Assembly: GCA_031422295.1 (NCBI GenBank)
Contig: JANOQM010000040.1
Coordinates: forward strand, 1-64,000
Length of the DNA stretch: 64,000 nucleotides
Direction: 5' to 3'
Source of the DNA: JANOMH01 sp031422295
GTDB taxonomy: Bacteria > Pseudomonadota > Alphaproteobacteria > Rhodobacterales > Rhodobacteraceae
Shown: in pieces, positions 7,739-16,301 of the stretch
How the letters are laid out: every line of letters starts with the position of its first letter
How positions within the stretch are numbered: position 1 is the first letter of the stretch
Notes under the pieces: generated by a model
The model's database searches: none
Told to the model about the DNA's origin: nothing
What the model saw: the letters and a program-made list of their open reading frames with translations, nothing else
Program-made: the position numbers and the translations under genes

Positions 7739-10071
7739 CCCTGGCTCTGCCGCATGATTCCGCGCCGCTGCATGTCACCGGACAGGCGCGCTATATCGAC
7801 GATCTGCCCACACCGACCGGCACCTTGCATCTGGCCTTTGGCCTGTCGCAGATCGCCCGGGGCTGGATCGACAGCATCGACCTGACCGCCGCCCGCACGG
7901 CCCCCGGCGTGGTCGCGGTTCTGCAGGCCACCGACCTGCCCTTTACCAATGACGTTTCGCCCAGCGCCCATGACGAGCCACTGCTATCGGACGGAACGAT
8001 CCACTACCTCGGCCAACCGATCTTTCTGGTCATCGCCACCAGCCACCTCGCCGCCCGCAAGGCCGCGCGTCTGGGTCAGATTACCTATGCGCAAGAAGCA
8101 CCGATCCTGACCATCGACGCCGCCCTTGCCGCCAACTCCCGGTTCGAAGACGGCCCGCGGATCTGGACCAAAGGCGATATCGACACTGCCTTGAAAACCT
8201 CCCCCCTCAGGCTGCAAGGCCGGATCGACATCGGCGGGCAGGAACATTTCTATCTGGAGGGACAGGCCGCACTGGCCCTGCCCGGCGAGGGCGGCGAGAT
8301 GCTGGTGCATTCCTCGACCCAGCACCCGACCGAAATCCAACACAAGGTCGCCGATGCCATTGGCCTGCCAATGCATGCCGTCCGATGCGAAGTTCGCCGG
8401 ATGGGTGGTGGCTTTGGTGGCAAGGAATCGCAAGGCAACGCGCTGGCCGTCGCCTGCGCCGTGGCCGCAAGGCTGACCGGCAAGCCCTGCAAAATGCGCT
8501 ATGACCGCGATGATGACATGATCATCACCGGCAAACGGCATGATTTCCGCATTGACTACGATCTGGGCTATGGCCCCGACGGGCGCATCCATGCGCTGGA
8601 CTTCAGCCATTACACCCGCTGCGGCTGGGCGCTGGACCTGTCCCTGCCGGTGGCCGACCGCGCCATGTTGCATGCGGATAATGCCTATCTGCTGCCCTCC
8701 GCGCGGATCACCTCGCATCGGCTGAAAACCAACACCCAGTCGGCCACTGCGTTTCGCGGCTTTGGCGGCCCGCAGGGGATGCTGGGGATGGAGCGGGTGA
8801 TCGACCATCTGGCGCATGCGCTGGCGATGGACCCGGTCGCGGTACGGCGCCTGAATTACTATGCCACCCCCGCGCCAAAAGGCGCAGGCACAGGCAAACG
8901 CTTTGGCGCGGAACACTCGCCCAAGGCTGTGGAAATATCAGCCCAAACAACCCCTTACGGGATGGAAGTCATCGATTTCGCACTGCACGGGATGACCGAG
9001 GCATTGCTTGCCTCTTCGGACTATCACGCACGGCGGCTAAAGGTGGCCGATTGGAACGCGACCCATGCGATCCTGAAAAAGGGCATCGCGTTTTCCCCAG
9101 TCAAGTTCGGGATCAGCTTTACTCTGACTCATCTCAATCAGGCTGGTGCCTTGGTGCATGTCTATCAGGACGGGTCAATCCACCTGAACCACGGTGGCAC
9201 CGAAATGGGCCAGGGCCTGTTTCAGAAAGTGGCACAGGTCGCAGCCGCCCGGTTCGGGGTCGATACAGCCCAAATCAAAATCACCGCTACGGACACCGCC
9301 AAAGTGCCCAATACTTCGGCCACTGCCGCCTCCTCAGGCTCTGACCTGAATGGCATGGCCGCCCAGATTGCCTGCGATACGGTCATTGCCCGGATGGCTG
9401 ATTGTCTGTCCGACCTGCACCAGACCACCCCCGATCTGGTCCGGTTTGCAAACGGCATGGTCCATATTGGCCGCACGATTATCCCTTTCGCCGAGGCCGC
9501 CAGGACCTGCTACCTGAACCGCGTCAGCCTGTCGGCCACCGGGTTTTACAAAACCCCCGATCTGCGCTGGGACCGGATCAAGGGACAGGGTCGGCCGTTT
9601 TTCTATTTCGCCTACGGCGCTGCCGTGACCGAAGTGGTGATCGACACCCTCACTGGCGAAAACCGCATTTTGCGCGCCGATCTGTTGCATGACACCGGCA
9701 ACAGCCTGAACCCGGTTCTGGATATCGGCCAGATTGAGGGGGCCTATGTGCAAGGCGCGGGCTGGCTGACCACCGAAGAATTGGTCTGGGATGCCAAAGG
9801 CGCTTTGCGCACCCATGCCCCATCGACCTATAAAATCCCGGCCTGTTCGGACCGGCCCGAAATATTCAATGTGTCCCTGTGGAACCAGCCGAACCCGGCA
9901 GAAACGGTATTCCGGTCCAAGGCCGTGGGCGAGCCGCCGTTGATGTTGGGCATCTCGGCGCTGCTGGCCTTGTCTGATGCGATCAGGGCCTGCGGGCCGG
10001 GTTATCCGGCGCTGGATGCACCCGCCACGGCGGAACGGGTTCTGGCCGCGGTGAACCGGGTGCGCGCATGA
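7735..10071 (+). CDS. xdhB: Xanthine dehydrogenase molybdenum-binding large subunit
   Basis: Catalytic subunit holding the molybdenum cofactor (778 aa). It shows the cofactor-binding motifs GGGFGGKESQGN near residue 222 and FRGFGGPQGML near residue 337, and the catalytic-glutamate motif KAVGEPPLMLG near residue 730. The order xdhA-xdhB-xdhC with 4-base overlaps on both sides shows a translationally coupled operon. Substrate is most likely hypoxanthine/xanthine, supported by the purine-type importer directly downstream. Confidence 0.96.
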   Translation: MTLALPHDSAPLHVTGQARYIDDLPTPTGTLHLAFGLSQIARGWIDSIDLTAARTAPGVVAVLQATDLPFTNDVSPSAHDEPLLSDGTIHYLGQPIFLVIATSHLAARKAARLGQITYAQEAPILTIDAALAANSRFEDGPRIWTKGDIDTALKTSPLRLQGRIDIGGQEHFYLEGQAALALPGEGGEMLVHSSTQHPTEIQHKVADAIGLPMHAVRCEVRRMGGGFGGKESQGNALAVACAVAARLTGKPCKMRYDRDDDMIITGKRHDFRIDYDLGYGPDGRIHALDFSHYTRCGWALDLSLPVADRAMLHADNAYLLPSARITSHRLKTNTQSATAFRGFGGPQGMLGMERVIDHLAHALAMDPVAVRRLNYYATPAPKGAGTGKRFGAEHSPKAVEISAQTTPYGMEVIDFALHGMTEALLASSDYHARRLKVADWNATHAILKKGIAFSPVKFGISFTLTHLNQAGALVHVYQDGSIHLNHGGTEMGQGLFQKVAQVAAARFGVDTAQIKITATDTAKVPNTSATAASSGSDLNGMAAQIACDTVIARMADCLSDLHQTTPDLVRFANGMVHIGRTIIPFAEAARTCYLNRVSLSATGFYKTPDLRWDRIKGQGRPFFYFAYGAAVTEVVIDTLTGENRILRADLLHDTGNSLNPVLDIGQIEGAYVQGAGWLTTEELVWDAKGALRTHAPSTYKIPACSDRPEIFNVSLWNQPNPAETVFRSKAVGEPPLMLGISALLALSDAIRACGPGYPALDAPATAERVLAAVNRVRA

Positions 10072-10979
10072 GCCTTGATCTGGACCAGATCAGTGCCGCC
10101 ATTGCTACCCATGGCCCGGTCACCCGGATTCTGATTGCCCGCAGCGCCGGGTCTGCGCCGCGCGCGGCGGGTACGTCGATGCTGGTCTGGCCGGGGGGGC
10201 AAGCGGGCACCATCGGTGGCGGGGCGCTGGAACATATGGCGCTGCAAGAGGCTCTGGCGATGCAGCCAGACAGCGCAATCCGGACCCGCACCATCCCGCT
10301 GGGTCCTGCCCTGGGACAATGCTGCGGCGGGTCGGTCAGTCTGGTGTGGGAATGCTTTGACGCGGGTCACCCGCCCGCCTATGCCCGCCCGCTGATCCCC
10401 GGCACGCCGCCCCCCGCCCGCCTGCCGCTGTTGCCTGCCGGATCGGCGCCGCAGGTCCAGCATGGCTGGCTGACCGAGGCCACGCCCCTGCCCCGCCACC
10501 CGGTCTGGATTTACGGCGCAGGCCATGTCGGGCGGGCGCTGATCGGCGTATTGGCCCCGCTGCCTGACCTGACCATCACGTGGGTCGACACGCATGCCGA
10601 ACGGTTCCCCGACCACAGCGCGGATATCACCCGCCTGATCGCCGCCGACCCCGCCAGCGTGACCCGCTATGCGCCCGGCGATGCGGACCACCTGATCCTG
10701 ACCTATTCCCACGCGCTCGACCTCGCGTTGTGCCACGCCTTGCTGGGCCACCCCACCGGCAGTATTGGCCTGATCGGATCAGCCACAAAATGGGCGCGGT
10801 TCAAGGCCAGGTTGGGCGATCTGGGGCATGGTCCGGCGCAGATTGCCCGGATCGCCTGCCCGATCGGCGATCCGGCCCTTGGCAAGCACCCACAGGCCAT
10901 TGCCTTGGGGGTGGCCGCAGCGTTACTCAGGACTGCGGCGACTTTCACAGCGTCTGGGGCGGGGGAAAAGGCCGGATGA
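10068..10979 (+). CDS. xdhC: Xanthine dehydrogenase accessory protein XdhC
   Basis: Binds molybdenum cofactor, promotes its sulfuration and inserts it into XdhB; it is not part of the final enzyme. The protein (303 aa) has the N-terminal XdhC/CoxI region with the conserved GQCCGGSVSL near residue 82 and a C-terminal Rossmann segment WIYGAGHVGRALIG near residue 146. It starts in the ATGA overlap with xdhB and itself overlaps the ABC ATPase start by four bases, tying the transporter to the enzyme operon. Confidence 0.95.
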   Translation: MSLDLDQISAAIATHGPVTRILIARSAGSAPRAAGTSMLVWPGGQAGTIGGGALEHMALQEALAMQPDSAIRTRTIPLGPALGQCCGGSVSLVWECFDAGHPPAYARPLIPGTPPPARLPLLPAGSAPQVQHGWLTEATPLPRHPVWIYGAGHVGRALIGVLAPLPDLTITWVDTHAERFPDHSADITRLIAADPASVTRYAPGDADHLILTYSHALDLALCHALLGHPTGSIGLIGSATKWARFKARLGDLGHGPAQIARIACPIGDPALGKHPQAIALGVAAALLRTAATFTASGAGEKAG

Positions 10980-12499
10980 CCGATGTGCTGCTGCGCCTTG
11001 CCAGCCTGACCAAAGCCTATCCGGGCGTTGTGGCCAATAACGCCGTGTCGTTCGACATCCACGCGGGCCAGGTCCACGCGCTGCTGGGCGAAAACGGGGC
11101 GGGCAAATCAACGCTGGTCAAAACGATCTACGGGCTGGTCAAACCGGACCGGGGGCAAATGACCCTGCTGGGGCAGCCCTATGCACCCACCGAACCCCGC
11201 GCCGCGCGGCACGCCGGGGTGGCCATGGTATTCCAGCACTTTTCGCTGTTCGACGCACTGAACGTGGCTGAAAACATCGCGCTCGGGATGGAACAGCCCC
11301 CGGCAATGGGGGCGCTGGCGGCGCGGATCCGGACAGTATCGCAGGCTTACGGCCTGCCGCTGGACCCCGCGCGCACCGTGGGTGATCTGTCTGCGGGCGA
11401 ACGGCAACGGGTCGAGATTATCCGCTGCCTGCTGCAAAACCCCAGACTGCTGATCATGGATGAGCCGACCTCGGTGCTGACGCCGCAAGAGGTAGACATC
11501 CTGTTCCAGACCCTGCGCAAACTGCGCAGCGAAGGCACGTCGATCCTGTATATCAGTCATAAACTCGAGGAAATCCGGGCGTTATGTGACCATGCCACGA
11601 TCCTGCGGTTGGGGCAGGTGGTGGGGGCGTGCGTGCCGCAGGATACATCGGCCCGGGCCATGGCCGAAATGATGGTCGGCAGCACCTTGCACGTGCCGCA
11701 GCGCAAGCCCGGGGCAACGGGTGCAGTGGCGCTGGAACTGACCGGCCTTGCGACCCGGCCGCCGCGCCAGTTTGGCACCGCCCTGCACGATATCACCTTG
11801 GCCGTCTGCAAAGGCGAAGTGTTGGGCATTGGCGGCGTGGCAGGCAATGGGCAGGATGAACTGCTATTGGTATTGTCCGGCGAAATGCGTAGCGGGGCTG
11901 CGATGGTCCGGCTGAACGGCACGCCGATCGGGCATCTGGGGCCGAACGCCCGGCGGGCCCGCGGCCTGCTCTGCGCCCCCGAAGAACGCATGGGCCATGC
12001 CGCCGCCCCGGATATGAGCCTGACGGAAAACGCCCTGCTGACCGGAAATCAACGGCAGGGGCTGTCGAGCCATGGCTTTTTGCGCTGGACCAAAGCCCGC
12101 CAGTTTGCGCAATCCATCATCACCCGGTTTGACGTGCGCACCCCCGGCCCGGCCAATGCGGCGCGGTCGCTGTCCGGCGGGAACCTGCAAAAATTCGTCA
12201 TCGGGCGCGAGATCATGCAGGCCCCGGATGTGCTGGTGGTCAATCAGCCGACCTGGGGGGTCGATGCGGCGGCGGCGGCGGCCATCCGGCAGGCCCTGCT
12301 TGATCTGGCGGCAGGCGGGGCCGCGGTGATTGTGGTCAGTCAGGATCTGGACGAGCTGATGGAAATCAGCGACCGGTTTTGTGCATTGAACGGCGGGCGG
12401 CTGTCCGCGCCCCGCCCCACCGCCGGGCTGACGGTAGACCAGATCGGCCTGATGCTGGGTGGCGCACATGATCTGGAGGCCGCACATGTGGCGGCGTGA
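10976..12499 (+). CDS. BMP-type (purine/nucleoside) ABC importer, ATP-binding protein
   Basis: Double ABC ATPase energising import of a purine or nucleoside (507 aa). The first domain has Walker A GENGAGKST near residue 40, signature LSAGERQR and Walker B LLIMDEPT. The second has signature LSGGNLQK and a diverged Walker B (VVNQPTWGVDA), as is usual in the sugar/BMP-type double ATPases. The frame is open upstream to 10580, but that part lies inside xdhC; the ATG at 10976 overlaps the xdhC stop and begins MTDVLLRLASLTKAYPG, the natural N-terminus. Two permeases and a BMP-family binding protein follow. Confidence 0.93.
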   Translation: MTDVLLRLASLTKAYPGVVANNAVSFDIHAGQVHALLGENGAGKSTLVKTIYGLVKPDRGQMTLLGQPYAPTEPRAARHAGVAMVFQHFSLFDALNVAENIALGMEQPPAMGALAARIRTVSQAYGLPLDPARTVGDLSAGERQRVEIIRCLLQNPRLLIMDEPTSVLTPQEVDILFQTLRKLRSEGTSILYISHKLEEIRALCDHATILRLGQVVGACVPQDTSARAMAEMMVGSTLHVPQRKPGATGAVALELTGLATRPPRQFGTALHDITLAVCKGEVLGIGGVAGNGQDELLLVLSGEMRSGAAMVRLNGTPIGHLGPNARRARGLLCAPEERMGHAAAPDMSLTENALLTGNQRQGLSSHGFLRWTKARQFAQSIITRFDVRTPGPANAARSLSGGNLQKFVIGREIMQAPDVLVVNQPTWGVDAAAAAAIRQALLDLAAGGAAVIVVSQDLDELMEISDRFCALNGGRLSAPRPTAGLTVDQIGLMLGGAHDLEAAHVAA

Positions 12500-12515
12500 G
12501 GCACAGAACTTTCAA

Positions 12516-12599
12516 GCCTCTGGCAGAGGTATTTGCGCAACTCCGAAAATCATAAGCAGACTGCCATTTCGGAGTTGCAAAAATACCTCCGCCGGAGGC
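12516..12599. repeat. 33-base near-perfect inverted repeat between ATPase and permease genes
   Basis: The plus-strand element at 12516-12548 (starts GCCTCTGGCAGAGGTATTTG, ends CAACTCCGAAA) and the minus-strand element at 12567-12599 (starts GCCTCCGGCGGAGGTATTTT, same end) match at about 29 of 33 positions, with an 18-base loop. Each arm also contains its own small GCCTC...GAGG palindrome. It sits in the 129-base gap between the ATPase stop and the permease start. The left part of the arm recurs at 35451-35484 and partly at 39952-39987. Confidence 0.85.
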
Positions 12600-12628
12600 A
12601 TCCGTCCTCAGTCCCAAAGTGCCGCCCG

Positions 12629-13711
12629 ATGATACGCCTCGAAAAACGCCCGCAGCCGTCGCAATTCTGGACCTTTGCCACGCCACTTCTGGCCGTGCTG
12701 GCCACCATGATTGCGGGTGGGTTGCTGTTTGCGCTGCTGGGCAAAGACCCGGTGCTGGCCATCCGTACCATATTCTGGGACCCGCTGTTTGGCGAATTTG
12801 CAAGCTATTACCGGGGCCAGCTATTGGTCAAGGCGGGGCCGCTGATCCTGATCGCTATCGGGCTTTCCTTCGGCTTTCGCGCGGGTATCTGGAACATCGG
12901 GGCCGAGGGGCAGTATATCATCGGCGCGATTTGCGGGGCCGCCGTGGGACTGGCGTTTTATCCCGCCGAGAGCTGGTATATCTTCCCGCTGATGGTGCTT
13001 GCGGGGGCGCTGGGCGGAATTCTATGGGCAATGATCCCGGCCCTGCTCAAGGTGCGGTTTGGCACCAATGAAATTCTGGTGTCGCTGATGCTGGTCTATG
13101 TCGCCGAACAGCTATTGGCCTCAATGGCGCTGGGGTTGTTGAAAAACCCCGACGGCATGGGGTTTCCCGGGTCGCGCAATCTGTCGCAATATCCGGCTGC
13201 GTCCAATCCGGATCTGATTGCCGGGTCGGGGCTGCATTGGGGCGTGGTCGCGGCCCTGACGGCCGTGCTGTGCGCCACGATCATCTTTCAGCGCCACATC
13301 CTGGGGTTCAATATCCGGCTGACTGGACAAAGCCCGCGCGCCGCCGCGTTTTCCGGCGTCAATCCGGGCCGGTTGGTGGTGGTCTGCATGGGGGTGTCGG
13401 GTGCGCTGGCGGGGCTGGCGGGGCTGTTCGAGGTGGCGGGTCCGTCCGGCCAGATCAGCATTGATTTCAACGTAGGCTACGGCTTTACCGCGATCATCGT
13501 GGCGTTTCTGGGCCGGTTGCATCCGGTCGGCATTCTGTTTGCCGGGCTGCTGATGGCGCTGACCTATATTGGCGGTGAAGGTGCTGCACAGACCCTGAAC
13601 CTGCCCGGTGCGGCGATCCAGATTTTTCAGGGGATGCTGTTGTTTTTCCTGCTGGGGCTCGATGTGCTAACCAATTATCGGCTGCGTCTGAATGTGCGGG
13701 GGGCGGTCTAA
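12629..13711 (+). CDS. BMP-type ABC importer permease 1
   Basis: Membrane channel subunit of the purine/nucleoside importer (BPD_transp_2 fold, 360 aa). Numerous hydrophobic segments are seen, with family phrases GPLILIAIGLSFGFRAGIWNIGAEGQ, LLKVRFGTNEILVSLMLVYVA and FNVGYGFTAIIVAFLGRLHPVGI. The frame is open from 12533, but that part lies in the inverted repeat, so the ATG at 12629 (MIRLEKRPQPSQFW) is preferred. Its TAA stop shares one base with the ATG of the next gene. Confidence 0.92.
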   Translation: MIRLEKRPQPSQFWTFATPLLAVLATMIAGGLLFALLGKDPVLAIRTIFWDPLFGEFASYYRGQLLVKAGPLILIAIGLSFGFRAGIWNIGAEGQYIIGAICGAAVGLAFYPAESWYIFPLMVLAGALGGILWAMIPALLKVRFGTNEILVSLMLVYVAEQLLASMALGLLKNPDGMGFPGSRNLSQYPAASNPDLIAGSGLHWGVVAALTAVLCATIIFQRHILGFNIRLTGQSPRAAAFSGVNPGRLVVVCMGVSGALAGLAGLFEVAGPSGQISIDFNVGYGFTAIIVAFLGRLHPVGILFAGLLMALTYIGGEGAAQTLNLPGAAIQIFQGMLLFFLLGLDVLTNYRLRLNVRGAV

Positions 13712-14055
13712 TGGACACTTCGCGGTTTACGGCGTGGAATTGGGCCGGGATTGTTGTCCAGATGATCGCGGGCTTTCTCCTTGGTCTTGGAGTACCGGCG
13801 CTGTGGTTGGCTTTAAGCATGATTGTTTTGCTGTCGTTAGGCAGTCCGCTCCTCTTTCTGATTTTCTTCGGGCCAGTTCTGATTGGAGGGGCGCTTTCTT
13901 ACGGTCTCCTTTGCGGACTTTCCGGCCCGACAATCGCGATTATGCCGGATGCCCCTCCGCGCACCGAAAAGGACCTGCGAATCGCCCGCGCAAGTTCATT
14001 TGTTGCATTCCTTATCGCGGGCCTTGCAAACTCCCTGCCTCAATATTGGTGGTAG
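13711..14055 (+). CDS. Small membrane protein of unknown function inside importer operon
   Basis: An unrecognised 114-aa protein with about three hydrophobic segments (roughly residues 9-30, 34-75 and 92-110) and a short charged stretch PPRTEKDLRIARA near residue 83. The ATG shares a base with the preceding permease stop (TAATG), so translation is probably coupled. The next permease starts five bases after its stop. Base composition is lower in G+C than the flanking permease genes (29 of 60 in the line at 13801). It does not resemble the permease family. BMP-type importers normally have the two permease genes adjacent, so this looks like an inserted accessory gene. Confidence 0.7.
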   Translation: MDTSRFTAWNWAGIVVQMIAGFLLGLGVPALWLALSMIVLLSLGSPLLFLIFFGPVLIGGALSYGLLCGLSGPTIAIMPDAPPRTEKDLRIARASSFVAFLIAGLANSLPQYWW

Positions 14056-14060
14056 ACATA

Positions 14061-14993
14061 ATGGACCTGTCCGCAATCAGCCCGATCCTGCTGCTGGCCG
14101 CGATGATTTCTGCCGCCACCCCGATCCTTCTGGCAGCGATTGGCGAGCTGGTGGTGGAAAAGGCCGGGGTGCTGAACCTTGGGGTCGAGGGGATGATGAT
14201 CACTGGCGCAATCTGCGGTTTCATCACCGCCGTCGCCACCGGGTCGCCGTGGATCGGGTTTGTCGGCGCTGCGGCAGGCGGGGCAGGGCTGGCCCTGCTG
14301 TTCGGGTTCTGCACCCAGGTCCTGCTGTCCAATCAGGTGGCAACGGGTCTGGCGCTGACATTGTTCGGGCTGGGCCTGTCATCGCTGCTGGGCCAGAATT
14401 ATCAGGGTATCCGGGCGCCCGAAGTCACCGATCTGCATATCCCGCTGCTGCGCGATATTCCGGTGCTGGGGCCGGTTCTGTTTCAGCATGATGCCATCGT
14501 TTACCTGGGGATCGGGGTTTGTGCCGGGGTCTGGGGATTTTTGCGCTATTCCCGCGCCGGGCTGGTGCTGCGCGCGGTGGGCGAAAACCACGATGCCGCC
14601 CATGCATTGGGCTATAAGGTGCGGCGCGTGCGGCTGCTGGCCATTCTGTTCGGCGGGGCCTGCGCCGGTGTGGGCGGGGCCTATCTGTCGATCATTCTGG
14701 TGCCGCAATGGACGGTCGGGGTGACGGCCGGGGCCGGATGGATTGCGCTGGCGATTGTGGTTTTCGCCAGCTGGCGACCGGGCTGGTTGCTGATCGGTGC
14801 TTATCTTTTTGGCGGCGTCGGTGCCTTGCAGCTCCGCATGCAGGGGGCGGGCGTGCCGATCCCTGCCGAACTCTTGTCGATGGCCCCGTATCTGGTAACC
14901 ATAATCTCGCTGGTCATCCTGTCCGCCGGGCGCGGTGGGGCGGCGCGCGCTGCCCCCGGATCACTGGGCCGGATATTCCACGCCTCACGCTGA
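14061..14993 (+). CDS. BMP-type ABC importer permease 2
   Basis: Second channel subunit (310 aa, BPD_transp_2 family). It begins MDLSAISPILLLAAMISAAT and contains GELVVEKAGVLNLGVEGMMI, NQVATGLALTLFGLGLSSLLG and RAVGENHDAAHALGYKV, the usual pattern for the shorter permease of this family. The ATG at 14061 is chosen because the longer frame from 13692 runs through the preceding small gene. It pairs with the 12629 permease. Confidence 0.92.
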   Translation: MDLSAISPILLLAAMISAATPILLAAIGELVVEKAGVLNLGVEGMMITGAICGFITAVATGSPWIGFVGAAAGGAGLALLFGFCTQVLLSNQVATGLALTLFGLGLSSLLGQNYQGIRAPEVTDLHIPLLRDIPVLGPVLFQHDAIVYLGIGVCAGVWGFLRYSRAGLVLRAVGENHDAAHALGYKVRRVRLLAILFGGACAGVGGAYLSIILVPQWTVGVTAGAGWIALAIVVFASWRPGWLLIGAYLFGGVGALQLRMQGAGVPIPAELLSMAPYLVTIISLVILSAGRGGAARAAPGSLGRIFHASR

Positions 14994-15021
14994 GGCACAT
15001 ACACGAGCCTCACGCCGAGGC
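14982..15021 (+). repeat. Two tandem small hairpins between permease 2 and binding protein
   Basis: GCCTC-ACGCT-GAGGC at 14982-14996 and GCCTC-ACGCC-GAGGC at 15007-15021 are two copies of a 5-base-stem hairpin, ten bases apart. The first spans the permease stop codon. Placed before the binding-protein gene, such structures often separate mRNA decay rates so the binding protein is made in excess; that role is inferred. Confidence 0.6.
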
Positions 15022-15076
15022 GACGACAAACCAAACCGCCGGGGATAAACCCTGGCCTGAAAAGGGAGTTACCGTT

Positions 15077-16162
15077 TTGAAAAGAAGAACCCTGCTGGCG
15101 TCCGGTGCTGGCGCTGCGATTGCGGCCACATTGGGCTTTCCCGTGCGCGCCCAGGATGGCCCGCTCAAGGTTGGCTTTATCTATGTCGGCCCGGTGGGCG
15201 ACGGCGGCTGGACCTACCAGCACGATCAGGGCCGTCTGGCCGTGGTCGAGGCGTTCGGTGGTGCGGTCGAAACGATCTTTCAGGAAACCGTGCCCGAAGG
15301 CGCCGATGCTGAACGCGCAATTACCCAGATGTGCCTTGCGGGTTGCAAACTGATCTTCACCACCTCGTTCGGCTATATGGACCCCACGATCAACGTGGCA
15401 GCCCAATTCCCCGATGTGAAGTTCGAACATGCAACCGGGTATAAAGTCGCCGATAACGTCAGCACCTACGACGCCCGTTTTTACGAAGGCCGCGCCGTTA
15501 TTGGCACCATTGCGGGCCGGATGACCAAATCCAACAAGATCGGCTATATCGCGTCCTTCCCGATCCCCGAGGTCATTCAGGGCATAAATTCGTCCTTTGC
15601 GCATGCCCGCAAGGTCAACCCGGCAGTTGAAATGACGGTGATCTGGGTGCTGACATGGTTTGACCCGGCGAAAGAGGCGGACGCCGCCAAAGCCATGATC
15701 GAACAGGGCATTGACGTGATCCTGCAACATACGGATTCGACCGCACCCCATGCAGCGGCGGCCGAGGCGGGCAATGTGTTCACCTTTGGTCAGGCCTCCG
15801 ACATGTCGGCCTTCGCGCCAAGCCCCCGGATTTCGGCGATCATCGACAACTGGGCGCCCTATTACGTCAGCCGGGTGCAGGCCGTGATCGACGGCACATG
15901 GGTCTCTGAACGCAACTGGGGCGGCATGGCCGAAGGCGAGGTCGTGATTGGCGAAATCAGCGACGCGGTTCCCGCCGAGGTCAAAGCCGAAGCTTTGGCC
16001 ATGGTCGATGCAATCACGGCGGGCACCTATCACCCGTTCACCGGCCCGATGAACAAACAGGACGGCACCGTGTTTCTGGCCGATGGCGAAGTGGCGACGG
16101 ACGAGCAACTGACCGGGATGACGTTTTATCTGGAAGGGATGATCGGCGATTACCCGACCTGA
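15077..16162 (+). CDS. BMP family substrate-binding protein (purine/nucleoside importer)
   Basis: Periplasmic receptor of the importer (361 aa, BmpA/PnrA family). It starts with a twin-arginine-like signal KRRTLLASGAGAAIAATLG and an AQD cleavage area, then FIYVGPVGDGGWTYQHDQGR and TSFGYMDPTINVAAQFPDVKF, hallmarks of the family. I choose TTG at 15077 because AAAGGGAG lies about 9 bases upstream and no ATG gives a signal peptide; the long frame from 14708 runs back through the permease gene. Being last in an xdh-ABC operon points to purine bases or nucleosides as ligand. Confidence 0.9.
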   Translation: MKRRTLLASGAGAAIAATLGFPVRAQDGPLKVGFIYVGPVGDGGWTYQHDQGRLAVVEAFGGAVETIFQETVPEGADAERAITQMCLAGCKLIFTTSFGYMDPTINVAAQFPDVKFEHATGYKVADNVSTYDARFYEGRAVIGTIAGRMTKSNKIGYIASFPIPEVIQGINSSFAHARKVNPAVEMTVIWVLTWFDPAKEADAAKAMIEQGIDVILQHTDSTAPHAAAAEAGNVFTFGQASDMSAFAPSPRISAIIDNWAPYYVSRVQAVIDGTWVSERNWGGMAEGEVVIGEISDAVPAEVKAEALAMVDAITAGTYHPFTGPMNKQDGTVFLADGEVATDEQLTGMTFYLEGMIGDYPT

Positions 16163-16301
16163 TCTTTCGAGGACAGACCCAAAGGCCAGTCACGATAGAC
16201 TTTGGACCCAAAACCTGATCGGGACGCCAAACGTTCCGGTCAGCGCCTGCTCCTCTGTGTGATCGGGACCGACGCCCCCCAACTGACCGAACCGAGGACG
16301 C

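Noticed and set aside
16217..16241. Hairpin after the 15077 receptor gene
   Set aside because: The stem needs G-U pairs and no T run follows, so it was not called as a terminator.
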